Shown: positions 16,664-23,921, counted from the first letter of the stretch. The stretch is DNA of 27,791 bases from JAWVEV01 sp033856535 (GCA_033856535.1 JAWVEV010000078.1:1-27791), one strand, 5' to 3'. A program made the numbers and translations. The notes: generated from the letters alone by a model not told the origin.

Positions 16664-17454
16664 CAAGCCGCCGCGCACCGGTAGACCTGGCGCTCCGAGT
16701 GCGCTTCCACCGGCCCGCCCTGGAAGTCCCCGCACGCCGCGAGCACCCGCAGCCCGGCGCGGGCCAGCAGCGCGCGCAGCTCGCTCGGCAGGAAGAGGTG
16801 CACCCGGTGCCGGCGGTGGTACGTCCGCACCGCGCCGCCGACCGCCTGGTCCTCGATCCGCAGCACGAACTCCGCCGTCTGGGTCGCCGGGTCGAGCGAC
16901 TCGTACCAGGCCGAGTGCACCACGGTCACGCCGCGCTCGCGGTCGACGTGCCGGTCGCCCTCGCGCACGAGCCCCAGCGTCCGCGAGATCTCGTCGAAGT
17001 CCGGCAGCGCCACGTCGAAGCACAGCTCCCCGCCCGGCGCCAACAGCTCCCGCGCCGCGCTCAGGCAGGCCAGGCGGTCGTCCGGGTCGGTGAGCACCTG
17101 GAAGGTGTTCATCGCCATCAGGATGAGCGGGAAGCGCGGCTCCAAGCGCAGGTTCGCGAGGCCCGCCAGGTGGCCCTCCACCACCTGCACCCGTTCCCGC
17201 ACCTCCTCCGGCGCCTCCTGCAGCCGCCGGCGCAGCTCCCTCAGCATGTGCGGCGACCGGTCCAGCGCCCAGACCTCGTGCCCGTCGCGGGCGAGCGGCA
17301 TCGCCACCCGCCCGGTGGCGGCGCCCAGGTCGAGCACCGGCCCGCCGAGCCGCGCCGCCAGTCCGCGCCAGAAGGGCAGGTCCTCGTCGTAGTGGGCGTG
17401 CTCGGCCGCGAAGCGCCGGGCGTAGCCCGCGTCATCGATCGCGCCAGAACTCAT
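16663..17454 (-). CDS. Class I SAM-dependent methyltransferase between murT and gatD
   Basis: The 263-residue protein has a Rossmann-type SAM-binding core: motif I VLDLGAATGRVAMPLA, then HEVWALDRSPHMLREL, and LLAPGGELCFDVALPD further on. The C-terminal half is a beta-rich extension (VHSAWYESLDPATQTAEFVL, HRVHLFLPSELRALLARAG) as in small-molecule methyltransferases. The ATG at 17454 is the last one before the conserved region; it overlaps the murT end by 23 nt, and the gene's end overlaps gatD. The substrate is unknown. Its place between the two subunits of the lipid II amidating enzyme hints at a cell-wall or lipid-linked substrate, but that is inference. Confidence 0.85.
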   Translation of the reverse strand: MSSGAIDDAGYARRFAAEHAHYDEDLPFWRGLAARLGGPVLDLGAATGRVAMPLARDGHEVWALDRSPHMLRELRRRLQEAPEEVRERVQVVEGHLAGLANLRLEPRFPLILMAMNTFQVLTDPDDRLACLSAARELLAPGGELCFDVALPDFDEISRTLGLVREGDRHVDRERGVTVVHSAWYESLDPATQTAEFVLRIEDQAVGGAVRTYHRRHRVHLFLPSELRALLARAGLRVLAACGDFQGGPVEAHSERQVYRCAAA

Positions 17455-18805
17455 GGGCGACCCCCCTGCGCACCAGAAGCTCGCGCAACGCGAGCATCGC
17501 CGTGTAGGTGGGGAGGGCATAGACGGGACCGCCGGCCGGCGCGCCCGCGAGCGCCGCGTCCAGGGCCCGGTCGAGGTCCGGCTGCACGGTCATCCGCGCG
17601 GGGTCGAGCCCGGCGTAGCGGAACCGCAGCGCCAGGTCGTGCGCCCGGTCGCCGCTGACGGTCAGGTGCGCGATCCGGTCGAGCAGTGGCTCGTAGTCCA
17701 CGTCCCAGATCCACGACACGTCCCGCCCGTCGGCGGTGCGGTCGTTCAGCGCGGCGAGCACGTGCAGCGGCGCATGGTCGAGCAGGACCGTGCGCACGTT
17801 CTCGTTCGCGCCGGCGGGGTTCTTCGCCAGCAGCACCACCAGCTCGCGGCCGGCGATCGGCACCCGCTCGGCCCGCCCGAACGCCGCCGCGCTCCGGGCC
17901 AGCGCCGGGCCGATCAGCTCATGGGGCACGCCGAGCGCCCGGGCCCCCGCGACCGCGGCCGTCGCGTTGTACGCGTTGTGCAGCCCCGGCACCGGGATGT
18001 CGGCCCGCACCTCGCCCTCGGGCGTGGCGATGACCACCGAGATGCCGCGCACCCCGTCCAGCCTCACCTCGGTGGCGCGCACCTCCGGCTCGGGCCGGCG
18101 CAGGCCGCAGCCCGGGCACCACCAGTGGCCGAGGTGCCCCAGCAGCACCAGGTCGTAGTTCAGCCGCGCCGAGCACCGGCGGCAGCGGGTGGAGTCGGCG
18201 GCGTGGGGGAGGGCCGGCAGCGCGAGCGAGGGGTCGTCGACCCCGAAGGTCACGGCGCCCGGCCGCCCCTCGGCCAGCGCCGCCACCGCCGGGTCGTCCG
18301 CGTTCAGCACCACGGTCGTCCGCGCCGGGAGCGCGGCCACCATCCCGGCCCACCGCTCGGCGATGTGCTCCAGCTCGCCGTAGCGGTCCAGCTGGTCGCG
18401 GAAGAGGTTCATCAGGACCATCACCCGGGGCCGCAGCTGCCGCGCCACCTCGGGCAGCGCGGCCTCGTCGACCTCGAACAGGCCCACCTCGGGCGCCGGG
18501 CGGCGCGCCGAGCCCTCCAGCAGCGCCGTCGCCACGCCGGACAGCAGGTTCGCCCCGGCCGGGTTGGACACGAGCGGCCAGCCGGCGGCCGCGATGCACG
18601 ACGAGATCAGCCGCGCGGTGGTCGTCTTGCCGTTGGTCGCCGAGACGACCGCCGTGCCGCGCGGCAGGCCGGCGCCCAGGCGGCCGACCGCGTCGGGACG
18701 CATCCGCAGCAGCACCTTGCCGGGAAGGCTGGTCCCGCCGCCGCGCCCCAGCCGCCGCGACAGCGCGCCGGCGGCGCGGGCGATCGTCAGGCGGCCGTCG
18801 TGCAG
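17432..18805 (-). CDS. murT: Lipid II isoglutaminyl synthase, Mur-ligase-like subunit MurT, probable CTG start
   Basis: MurT activates the D-glutamate carboxylate of lipid II with ATP and, with GatD, forms D-isoglutamine. The ATP loop is VSATNGKTTTARL. The MurT-specific Cys4 zinc ribbon reads CRRCSARLNYD then WWCPGCGLRRPEP, and a DUF1727-type C-terminal domain follows. The conserved N-terminal stretch ARAAGALSRRLGRGGGTSLPG lies upstream of the first GTG (18715), and no ATG/GTG/TTG stands near. A CTG at 18805 has GGGAGG exactly 7 nt upstream, giving 457 residues; a second CTG at 18790 overlaps the rpiA stop as CTGA and would give 452. Either way it overlaps rpiA, so translation is probably coupled. 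Confidence 0.9.
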   Translation of the reverse strand: MHDGRLTIARAAGALSRRLGRGGGTSLPGKVLLRMRPDAVGRLGAGLPRGTAVVSATNGKTTTARLISSCIAAAGWPLVSNPAGANLLSGVATALLEGSARRPAPEVGLFEVDEAALPEVARQLRPRVMVLMNLFRDQLDRYGELEHIAERWAGMVAALPARTTVVLNADDPAVAALAEGRPGAVTFGVDDPSLALPALPHAADSTRCRRCSARLNYDLVLLGHLGHWWCPGCGLRRPEPEVRATEVRLDGVRGISVVIATPEGEVRADIPVPGLHNAYNATAAVAGARALGVPHELIGPALARSAAAFGRAERVPIAGRELVVLLAKNPAGANENVRTVLLDHAPLHVLAALNDRTADGRDVSWIWDVDYEPLLDRIAHLTVSGDRAHDLALRFRYAGLDPARMTVQPDLDRALDAALAGAPAGGPVYALPTYTAMLALRELLVRRGVAHEFWRDR

Positions 18806-19446
18806 GAGCCGTCCTCCCGGCCCACCAGCACGTCGTCCGGCGGTACCCGGAACAGGCCGTGGTCGACCACGCCCGGCAGCGACCGGGCGTGGAGCGCGAT
18901 GTCCGGCCACGACGAGCCTGCGGGGACGGTGAGGTCGATCAGCGCCATGCCGTCGTCGCTCCGACGCGCCCGGATCGAGGGCGCCATGTCGGCGAGCTGG
19001 TCGGCGACGCGCCGCGCGGCGAACGGCACCACGGCGAGGGGCAGCACGCCCCACGCGTCCAGCGTGTCGACCAGCTTGGGCGGGTCGACCAGCACCAGGA
19101 AGACCGCGGCCGACTCGGCCACGATCCGCTCCCGCACCATCGCGCCGCCGGCGCCCTTCACCACCAGGCCGTTCGGGTCGACCGCGTCGGCGCCGTCGAA
19201 GGCCACGTCGATCGGGCCGCGCATCCGGCCGACCGTGATCCCCGCGGTCCGCGCGACCTTCGCGCTCGCCGGCGAGGTCGGGACCCCCGTGCAGCGCAGG
19301 CCGGCGCGGACGCGCTCGCCCAGCGCCCGGATCCCCGCGGCCGCGGCCCGTCCGGTGCCCAGGCCGACGCGCATCCCGTCCTCGACGCGGGCCGCCGCGG
19401 CGCGCCCGGCCGCGTCCCACGCCCGCTGCCGAAGGTCCGTCGCCAC
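18787..19446 (-). CDS. rpiA: Ribose-5-phosphate isomerase A
   Basis: RpiA interconverts ribose-5-phosphate and ribulose-5-phosphate in the pentose phosphate pathway. The phosphate-loop motif MRVGLGTGRAAA is near the N-terminus; IDVAFDGADAVDPNG and VKGAGGAMVRERIVA supply the catalytic Asp and Lys region; and the later D-A-W-G-V-L-P-L-A-V-V-P-F segment is typical. It has 219 residues. The GTG at 19446 is chosen because a TACCCT box ends 7 nt before it. It heads the minus-strand unit rpiA-murT-methyltransferase-gatD, and its 3' end carries the ribosome binding site for murT. Confidence 0.92.
   Translation of the reverse strand: MATDLRQRAWDAAGRAAAARVEDGMRVGLGTGRAAAAGIRALGERVRAGLRCTGVPTSPASAKVARTAGITVGRMRGPIDVAFDGADAVDPNGLVVKGAGGAMVRERIVAESAAVFLVLVDPPKLVDTLDAWGVLPLAVVPFAARRVADQLADMAPSIRARRSDDGMALIDLTVPAGSSWPDIALHARSLPGVVDHGLFRVPPDDVLVGREDGSCTTAA
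18813..18818 (-). promoter_or_regulatory. Shine-Dalgarno sequence for the murT CTG start
   Basis: GGGAGG on the minus strand, inside the last codons of rpiA, is followed by 7 nt and then the in-frame CTG at 18805. It decides the murT start in the absence of a canonical start codon. Confidence 0.6.
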
Positions 19447-19453
19447 GCCCGCC

Positions 19454-19459
19454 AGGGTA
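19454..19459 (-). promoter_or_regulatory. -10 box of rpiA, probably leaderless
   Basis: TACCCT on the minus strand ends 7 nt before the GTG at 19446. No matching -35 box is visible. The 52-nt divergent gap (19447-19498) is shared with the hydrolase gene. Confidence 0.5.
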
Positions 19460-19498
19460 CCCGGCCGGGGCGGAGTCCGCGTATGCCAAACTGCCGCG

Positions 19499-20425
19499 GT
19501 GCAGACGGTCGCCCCAGGGGTCTCGCTCATCGACACCCTCCTGCACGGGCACCCGGGCGTCACCGGCACGATCCTCGTCGAGGGCGACCGGCCGGCGATC
19601 GTGGACACCGGACCCGAGACCTCGGCCGCCGTCCTGCTCGACGCGCTCCGCGAGGCCGGGCTCGGCCCCGACGACCTGGCCTGGATCGTGCTCACCCACG
19701 TGCACCTGGACCACTGCGGCGCCACCGGGGCGGTCGCGGCGGCCTTCCCGAAGGCCAAGGTGGTCGTGCACCGGCGGGGCGTGAAGCACCTGATCGACCC
19801 GAGCCGCCTGGTCGCGGGCTCGGCCGCCGTCTACCGCGCCAAGGCGAACCTCTACGGCGGGCTCGGCCCGGTCGACGAGGAGCGCATCATCGAGGCGCCG
19901 GAGGGCCACCGCGTGCCGATCGGCCCCGGCCACGACCTGGTCATGATCGAGGCGATGGGCCATGCCCGGCACCACATGGCGGTGCTGGACGAGGGCAGCG
20001 GGACGCTGGTCGCCGGCGACGCGCTCGGCATGCGCCTGCCCGGCGCCGGCCTCTACCCGACCATGCCGCCGTCGGACATCGACATCGCGCTCGGGCGCGC
20101 CACCGTCGCCCGGCTGGCCGAGACGACGCCGACGACGGTCTGCGTCGGCCATTTCGGCGTGTCCCCGGACCCCGAGTGGACGCTCGCGACGGCCGACGAG
20201 CAGTGGCGGATCGCCGGCGAGGCCGCCGCCGCCGGGTGGGCTCAGGGCGGCCACGAGGGCGTCCGGCAGGAGCTGCGCCGCCGGCTGCCGCCCGAGGAGC
20301 TCGTGAAGGACCCCGCGGCCCTCGCGACGCTCGCGCGGCTCGGCTGGCTCGACGACAACGCCGACGGCCTTGCCGCATGGGCGGAGTCGCACGCGGCCGC
20401 CGAGGCCGGGTCGAAACAGGCGTAA
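19499..20425 (+). CDS. Metallo-beta-lactamase-fold hydrolase
   Basis: A 308-residue member of the large MBL superfamily. The metal site is complete: THVHLDHCGATG (HxHxDH), the next His in MGHARHHMAVLD, the bridging Asp in LVAGDALGMRL and the last His in CVGHFGV. A helical C-terminal extension of about 90 residues (EQWRIAGEAAAAGW onward) follows the domain and may shape the active site or mediate dimerisation. The substrate cannot be told from sequence; thioester, lactone or phosphodiester hydrolysis are all possible in the family. The GTG start lies 52 nt from the divergent rpiA start. No good Shine-Dalgarno is seen; a TATGCC stands 11 nt upstream. Confidence 0.87.
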   Translation: MQTVAPGVSLIDTLLHGHPGVTGTILVEGDRPAIVDTGPETSAAVLLDALREAGLGPDDLAWIVLTHVHLDHCGATGAVAAAFPKAKVVVHRRGVKHLIDPSRLVAGSAAVYRAKANLYGGLGPVDEERIIEAPEGHRVPIGPGHDLVMIEAMGHARHHMAVLDEGSGTLVAGDALGMRLPGAGLYPTMPPSDIDIALGRATVARLAETTPTTVCVGHFGVSPDPEWTLATADEQWRIAGEAAAAGWAQGGHEGVRQELRRRLPPEELVKDPAALATLARLGWLDDNADGLAAWAESHAAAEAGSKQA

Positions 20426-20426
20426 G

Positions 20427-20455
20427 CGGCGGGACCGGCGGCGCCGTGCCCGCCG
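20427..20455 (+). terminator. Hairpin directly after the MBL-fold gene
   Basis: CGGCGGG (20427-20433) and CCCGCCG (20449-20455) form a 7-bp stem, with an inner 4-bp stem (CGGC / GCCG, 20436-20446). It starts 2 nt after the stop and ends 8 nt before the TACGCT of the next gene. Confidence 0.45.
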
Positions 20456-20462
20456 GATCGCC

Positions 20463-20468
20463 TACGCT
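20463..20468 (+). promoter_or_regulatory. -10 box of the NrtR-type gene
   Basis: TACGCT ends 9 nt before the ATG at 20478, implying a transcript with almost no leader. No -35 box is evident. Confidence 0.4.
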
Positions 20469-20477
20469 CGGCGCGGG

Positions 20478-21152
20478 ATGAAGTCGGTGCGGGTCGACGT
20501 CGTGGTGCTCACCGTCCGCGTCGGGCGCCTCGAGGCGCTGCTCGTGCGCCGGCCCGGCAGCGTCTGGACCCTGCCCGGGGCGCCGGTCGGCGGCGACCTC
20601 CCCTTGGAGCCGGCCGCCCTTCAGGCGCTCGCCCGCGAGGCCGGCGCGCGCGGGATCGCGCTGGAGCAGCTCTACACCTTCGACCGCGACGCCGGGGCGG
20701 GGGTGAGCGTCGCCTTCCTCGCGCTGGTGGCCGCCGAGCGGCACCCGCTGACGCCCGGGGCCGACGTGGTCGAGGTGCGCTGGTTCCCGATCGACGACCT
20801 GCCGGCGCTCCGCCCGGACCAGGAGCAGATCCTCCGCTACGGGCACGCGCGCCTGCGCGCCAAGACCGCCTACGCGCCGATCGCCTTCCAGCTCCTGCCC
20901 GACGCCTTCACGCTCGGCGAGCTTCAGGAGGTGTACGAGGCCGTGCTCGGCGCGCCGCTCGACACGCGGAACTTCCGCCGCGACGTGCTCGCCGCCGGGG
21001 TGATCACGCCGGTCGGGCGCTCCCGGGCCGCGGGCCGGGGCCGGCCCGCGGCGCTCTACCGCTCCTGCGGCGGCGAGTTCGCGGTCTCGGCCCGCGAGCG
21101 CCGCATCGCCCGCGCGATCGCCGAGGACGGGGAGGACGCCGCCGAGGCGTGA
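20478..21152 (+). CDS. NrtR-type regulator: Nudix-like sensor with winged helix
   Basis: The 224-residue protein has a Nudix hydrolase fold (about 1-140; MKSVRVDVVVLTVR, RRPGSVWTLPGAPVGG) and a C-terminal winged helix (about 140-224; FTLGELQEVYEAVLG, TRNFRRDVLAAGVITPVG), the layout of NrtR regulators. The Nudix box is degenerate: where the catalytic RExxEExG is expected, the sequence is REAGARGI, lacking the two metal-binding glutamates. It should therefore bind a nucleotide (ADP-ribose in NrtR) rather than hydrolyse it. NrtR proteins control NAD or pentose genes; the nearby rpiA and MBL genes are possible targets, which is inference. The start follows TACGCT by 9 nt. Confidence 0.83.
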   Translation: MKSVRVDVVVLTVRVGRLEALLVRRPGSVWTLPGAPVGGDLPLEPAALQALAREAGARGIALEQLYTFDRDAGAGVSVAFLALVAAERHPLTPGADVVEVRWFPIDDLPALRPDQEQILRYGHARLRAKTAYAPIAFQLLPDAFTLGELQEVYEAVLGAPLDTRNFRRDVLAAGVITPVGRSRAAGRGRPAALYRSCGGEFAVSARERRIARAIAEDGEDAAEA

Positions 21153-21226
21153 CGAGGGCGCCCGGGAGGGGGGACGACCGACCCCCGCGGGCCCGGAACG
21201 CCTCGGCCGTTCGCCGACGGCGGTGG

Positions 21227-21266
21227 TAGCCTCTGACGGCCTTGAACGGGGGCGTTGTGCGCCCTC
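21227..21266 (+). promoter_or_regulatory. Possible promoter and leader hairpin of the small membrane protein gene
   Basis: TAGCCT (21227-21232) is the only TANNNT in the 138-nt gap after the NrtR gene. Transcription from it would include a hairpin (21248-21266; GGGCG / CGCCC core, 5-nt TTGTG loop) ending 24 nt before the ATG. No -35 box is evident, and the upstream part of the gap shows only weak dyads. Confidence 0.35.
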
Positions 21267-21290
21267 CCACGACCGGTGAAAAGGACCAGG

Positions 21291-21530
21291 ATGGCGGACG
21301 ACCACCACGACGACAGCGACCTTCCCTCCACCTGGCCGTTCCGCCTGGCGGGCACGCTGCTCATCGTCGCGCTGAGCTGGTTCTGCATGGGCTTCGCCCT
21401 CGAGGACGTCGAGTACACGCTGCCGTCGTTCTTCCCGGTCTTCTGGACGCTCCTGCTCGTCGGGGTGCTGCTCTGCGTCCTGGGCGCGGTGGTGAACTTC
21501 CGGCGGGAGCGGGCGCGCAAGTCCCACTGA
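21291..21530 (+). CDS. Small membrane protein with two transmembrane helices
   Basis: This 79-residue protein is not recognised. It has an acidic, His-rich N-terminus (MADDHHDDSDLP), two hydrophobic helices (PFRLAGTLLIVALSWFCMGF and FFPVFWTLLLVGVLLCVLGA) joined by a short acidic loop, and a basic tail (NFRRERARKSH). By the positive-inside rule, both ends face the cytoplasm. The ATG has AAGGA 5 nt upstream, one of the clearest ribosome binding sites here. It is followed 13 nt later by the unknown gene before yqgE, so these are probably one unit. Confidence 0.78.
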   Translation: MADDHHDDSDLPSTWPFRLAGTLLIVALSWFCMGFALEDVEYTLPSFFPVFWTLLLVGVLLCVLGAVVNFRRERARKSH

Positions 21531-21543
21531 TCGCCCCTCGGCG

Positions 21544-21924
21544 ATGAGCCCGGCCCCCGGCGCCGGCACCCCCGACCGCGCGGTCCAGCTGGCCGCGGCG
21601 GTCTCGGCCCTGGGCCAGCCGGAATGGGCCGCCGACGCCGTCCGCATCGCGGGCCGCGAGCCTCGAGACGCCGAAGGCCCGACCCCGAGCTACCGCGAGC
21701 TGGCCCGCGCCGGCCTCGAGCTGGTCGAGGCGCTGGCCGGCGAGGAGCGATGGGCCGACGCGGCCGGCCAGGCCCGGCACCTGAGCCGCTACTTCTCCGA
21801 CACCCGGGACCAGCTCCACGCGGTGGCCGGCGCCGCCTTCGACGGGCTCCACGCCGCCGTGCTGGCCCGGGACCCCGACGAGGTCGAGGACTTCGGGGAG
21901 CTGGTCCGCGAGATCTTCCGCTGA
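21544..21924 (+). CDS. Unknown helical protein coupled to yqgE
   Basis: I do not recognise this 126-residue protein. It is almost wholly alpha-helical and soluble, with TPR-like helices (RELARAGLELVEALAG, RWADAAGQARHLSRYF, AFDGLHAAVLARDPDEVEDF), and ends in EDFGELVREIFR. The ATG lies 13 nt after the small membrane protein, and its TGA overlaps the yqgE ATG (TGATG). That coupling and codon use like the neighbours argue for a real gene. Confidence 0.72.
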   Translation: MSPAPGAGTPDRAVQLAAAVSALGQPEWAADAVRIAGREPRDAEGPTPSYRELARAGLELVEALAGEERWADAAGQARHLSRYFSDTRDQLHAVAGAAFDGLHAAVLARDPDEVEDFGELVREIFR

Positions 21925-22484
21925 TGGACGACGCGCCCGTCATCCGCAGGGGGCGTCTGCTGGTGGCCTCGCCCGCGCTGGTGGATCCCAACTTCCGGCG
22001 CACGGTCGTGCTCATGCTCGAGCACTCGGAGGAGGGCGCGCTCGGCCTCGTCCTGAACCGCCCCACGCCCCTGGTCGCCCGCCAGGCCCTGCCGAGCCGC
22101 ATGGCCGGGGCGCTCCCCGCGGATGAGCGGGTCCACGAGGGCGGCCCGGTGCAGCCCGACGCCGTGATCGTGCTGGCGGAGTTCGTCGACCTGACCGCCG
22201 CCGCGGCCATCGCCTTCGGCCGCGTCGGCGTCGTGGACCCGGGCAGCGAGGTCGACGCCCTGCGCGGCCAGGTCACCTCGATCCGGGCGTTCGGCGGTTA
22301 CGCCGGCTGGAGCGGGGGACAGCTCGAGCAGGAGATCGCCGACGAGGCGTGGATCGACGCCGAGTGCCTGGCCGAGGACGTCTTCACGGACGCGCCGAAG
22401 GGGCTTTGGAGCCGGGTGCTCGACCGCAAGGGCGGCACCTACCGGCTGGTGGCGCGCATGCCCGAGGATCCCACGCTGAACTAG
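21924..22484 (+). CDS. yqgE: YqgE/AlgH family protein
   Basis: A 186-residue member of the UPF0301/AlgH family. The family signature is clear: GRLLVASPALVDPNFRRTVV, LEHSEEGALGLVLNRPTP, HEGGPVQPDAVIVL and FGGYAGWSGGQLEQEI. The family's biochemical role is not settled; AlgH was first named as a regulator of alginate in Pseudomonas, and the fold suggests a binding or redox role. The start overlaps the preceding stop (TGATG). It is last in its unit and converges on rpoD. Confidence 0.93.
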   Translation: MDDAPVIRRGRLLVASPALVDPNFRRTVVLMLEHSEEGALGLVLNRPTPLVARQALPSRMAGALPADERVHEGGPVQPDAVIVLAEFVDLTAAAAIAFGRVGVVDPGSEVDALRGQVTSIRAFGGYAGWSGGQLEQEIADEAWIDAECLAEDVFTDAPKGLWSRVLDRKGGTYRLVARMPEDPTLN

Positions 22485-22511
22485 CCGGCCCTCGACGCGT
22501 CGGGGAGGGGA

Positions 22512-22552
22512 TTCGCGGAGCGGGGGCCGGGCACCGAGCCCCCGCTCGCGAA
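22512..22552. terminator. Bidirectional hairpin between yqgE and rpoD
   Basis: A 10-bp stem (GAGCGGGGGC 22518-22527 with GCCCCCGCTC 22538-22547) is extended past a single bulged G (22517) by five more pairs (22512-22516 with 22548-22552). The loop is 10 nt. The outermost bases give a TT/AA pair, but there is no true T-run on either side. It lies 27 nt after yqgE and 6 nt after rpoD. Confidence 0.6.
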
Positions 22553-22558
22553 AGGGAG

Positions 22559-23641
22559 CTACTCCAGGCGGCCCGAGTCGGGCAGCGAGCCGAGCTTCTG
22601 CAGCGACTGGCTCTCGACCTGGCGGATGCGCTCGCGCGTGACGTTGAACATCCGGCCGAGCTCGTCGAGCGTGCGCGGCTTCTCGCCGTGCAGGCCGTAG
22701 CGGAGCTCGAGGACCCGGCGCTCGCGATAGCTGAGCTGATCCAGCAGCTCGCGGAGGGCCTGGTCGCGAAGGGAGGTCTCGGCCGAGGCCTCGGGGGCCA
22801 CGCTGGTCTCGTCCGCAAGGAAGCGACCGAGCTCCGACTCCTCCTCCTCGCCGACCGGCTTCTCCAGCGAAACCGTCGGCTGGGCGCTGCGCAGGATCTC
22901 CTCGACCTCGGCCGCCGGAAGGCCGGCGGCCTCGCCGATCTCCTCGACGGACGGCTCGCGCCCGAGCTGGCCGATCAGGACGCGCTCGGCGCGGCTGATC
23001 TGGTTCAGCTTCTCCACCACATGCACCGGGATCCGGATGGTGCGCCCCTTGTCGGCAAGGGCCCGGGTCACGGCCTGGCGGATCCACCAGGTGGCGTAGG
23101 TCGAGAACTTGAAGCCGCGGCGCCAGTCGAACTTCTCGACCGCGCGCACCAGGCCCAGGGTCCCCTCCTGGATCAGGTCCAGGAACGGAAGCCCACGGCC
23201 GCGGTAGCCCTTGGCGATCGACACGACCAGGCGCAGGTTGGCCTCGACCATCTGCTGCTTGGCCGCCTGGTCGCCGGACTCGATGCGCTTGGCGAGCCGC
23301 ACCTCGTCGGCCGCGGTGAGCAGGGGCACTCGCCCGATGTCCTTCAGGAAGAGCTGAAGGGCGTCGGTCGTCTGCTCGACGGCCGCGGCGGCGCGCCGCG
23401 GGCGCTCGGCCAGCTCGGCGAGCTCCGCCGAGCGGGCGTCGGCGTCGGGCTGCTCGAGCAGCTCGATGCCGGCCTCTTCCAGGTGCTGGTAAACGGCCTC
23501 GGCGGCCTCAGCGTCGAGCCCGATGCCGTCCAGCACCTCGGCGACTTCCTCCATACCGAGGAAGCCGACCTCCTGTCCGCGCTGGATGAGCTCACGGAGC
23601 TCGCCCTCACGCGTCAGGCCGATCAGTTGGGTCGTCGTCAT
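22559..23641 (-). CDS. rpoD: Primary RNA polymerase sigma factor (RpoD/SigA)
   Basis: The 360-residue protein holds all regions of a group 1 sigma factor. Region 1.1 is at 1 to about 65 (REGELRELIQRGQEVGFLGM). Region 1.2 (ALQLFLKDIGRVPLLTAADE) is followed by region 2 (NLRLVVSIAKGYRGRGL, DLIQEGTLGLVRAVEKFD, RGFKFSTYATWWIRQAVTRA), which melts and reads the -10 box. Region 3 follows, then region 4.2 (RTLDELGRMFNVTRERIRQV), which reads the -35 box. The presence of region 1.1 marks the essential housekeeping factor, although it is short. The ATG at 23641 has GGAGG just upstream; an in-frame ATG at 23674 is less likely. Confidence 0.95.
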   Translation of the reverse strand: MTTTQLIGLTREGELRELIQRGQEVGFLGMEEVAEVLDGIGLDAEAAEAVYQHLEEAGIELLEQPDADARSAELAELAERPRRAAAAVEQTTDALQLFLKDIGRVPLLTAADEVRLAKRIESGDQAAKQQMVEANLRLVVSIAKGYRGRGLPFLDLIQEGTLGLVRAVEKFDWRRGFKFSTYATWWIRQAVTRALADKGRTIRIPVHVVEKLNQISRAERVLIGQLGREPSVEEIGEAAGLPAAEVEEILRSAQPTVSLEKPVGEEEESELGRFLADETSVAPEASAETSLRDQALRELLDQLSYRERRVLELRYGLHGEKPRTLDELGRMFNVTRERIRQVESQSLQKLGSLPDSGRLE

Positions 23642-23805
23642 CCGCCTCCTGTTCCCCCTGGAGATGCTGAACAAGCCAAAGCCATGCCGGAGCCCCGGCG
23701 GGCGAACTCGCTCCGCCGCGGGCGCGCCCGATGTCGCTGAGAGGCCTCGCGTGTCCGCGGCGAGCCTCTCCGGCGAGCGGTTGGTCGGGCACCAGCCGAA
23801 AAAAG

Positions 23806-23834
23806 ACTATGTTGGGGAGCCCCGGATCCGTCAA
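23806..23834 (-). promoter_or_regulatory. Promoter of rpoD
   Basis: On the minus strand, TTGACG (23834-23829), a 17-bp spacer and CATAGT (23811-23806) form the best sigma-70 promoter in the window. Transcription would begin near 23799, in or just after a six-T run, leaving a leader of about 158 nt. The rest of the 280-nt gap (23642-23921) holds no gene. Confidence 0.7.
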
Positions 23835-23859
23835 GCCTTTCTCGGCCTTCCGAGCTCCG

Positions 23860-23885
23860 ATCCGGCTGCTCCGAACGGGCCGGAT
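23860..23885 (-). terminator. Hairpin between the Rpf-like gene and rpoD
   Basis: ATCCGGC (23860-23866) and GCCGGAT (23879-23885) are perfect 7-bp complements around a 12-nt loop, 36 nt after the stop of the Rpf-like gene and upstream of the rpoD -35 box. No T-run follows, so it is a weak candidate. Confidence 0.35.
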
Positions 23886-23921
23886 GACACCTCTTTGCGA
23901 TCACGGGGTCCCGGGAGACGG

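Noticed and set aside
17453..20425. 990-codon plus-strand open frame
   Set aside because: Only 19499-20425 is a gene (MBL fold). The upstream part is antisense to murT and rpiA and has no recognisable domain.
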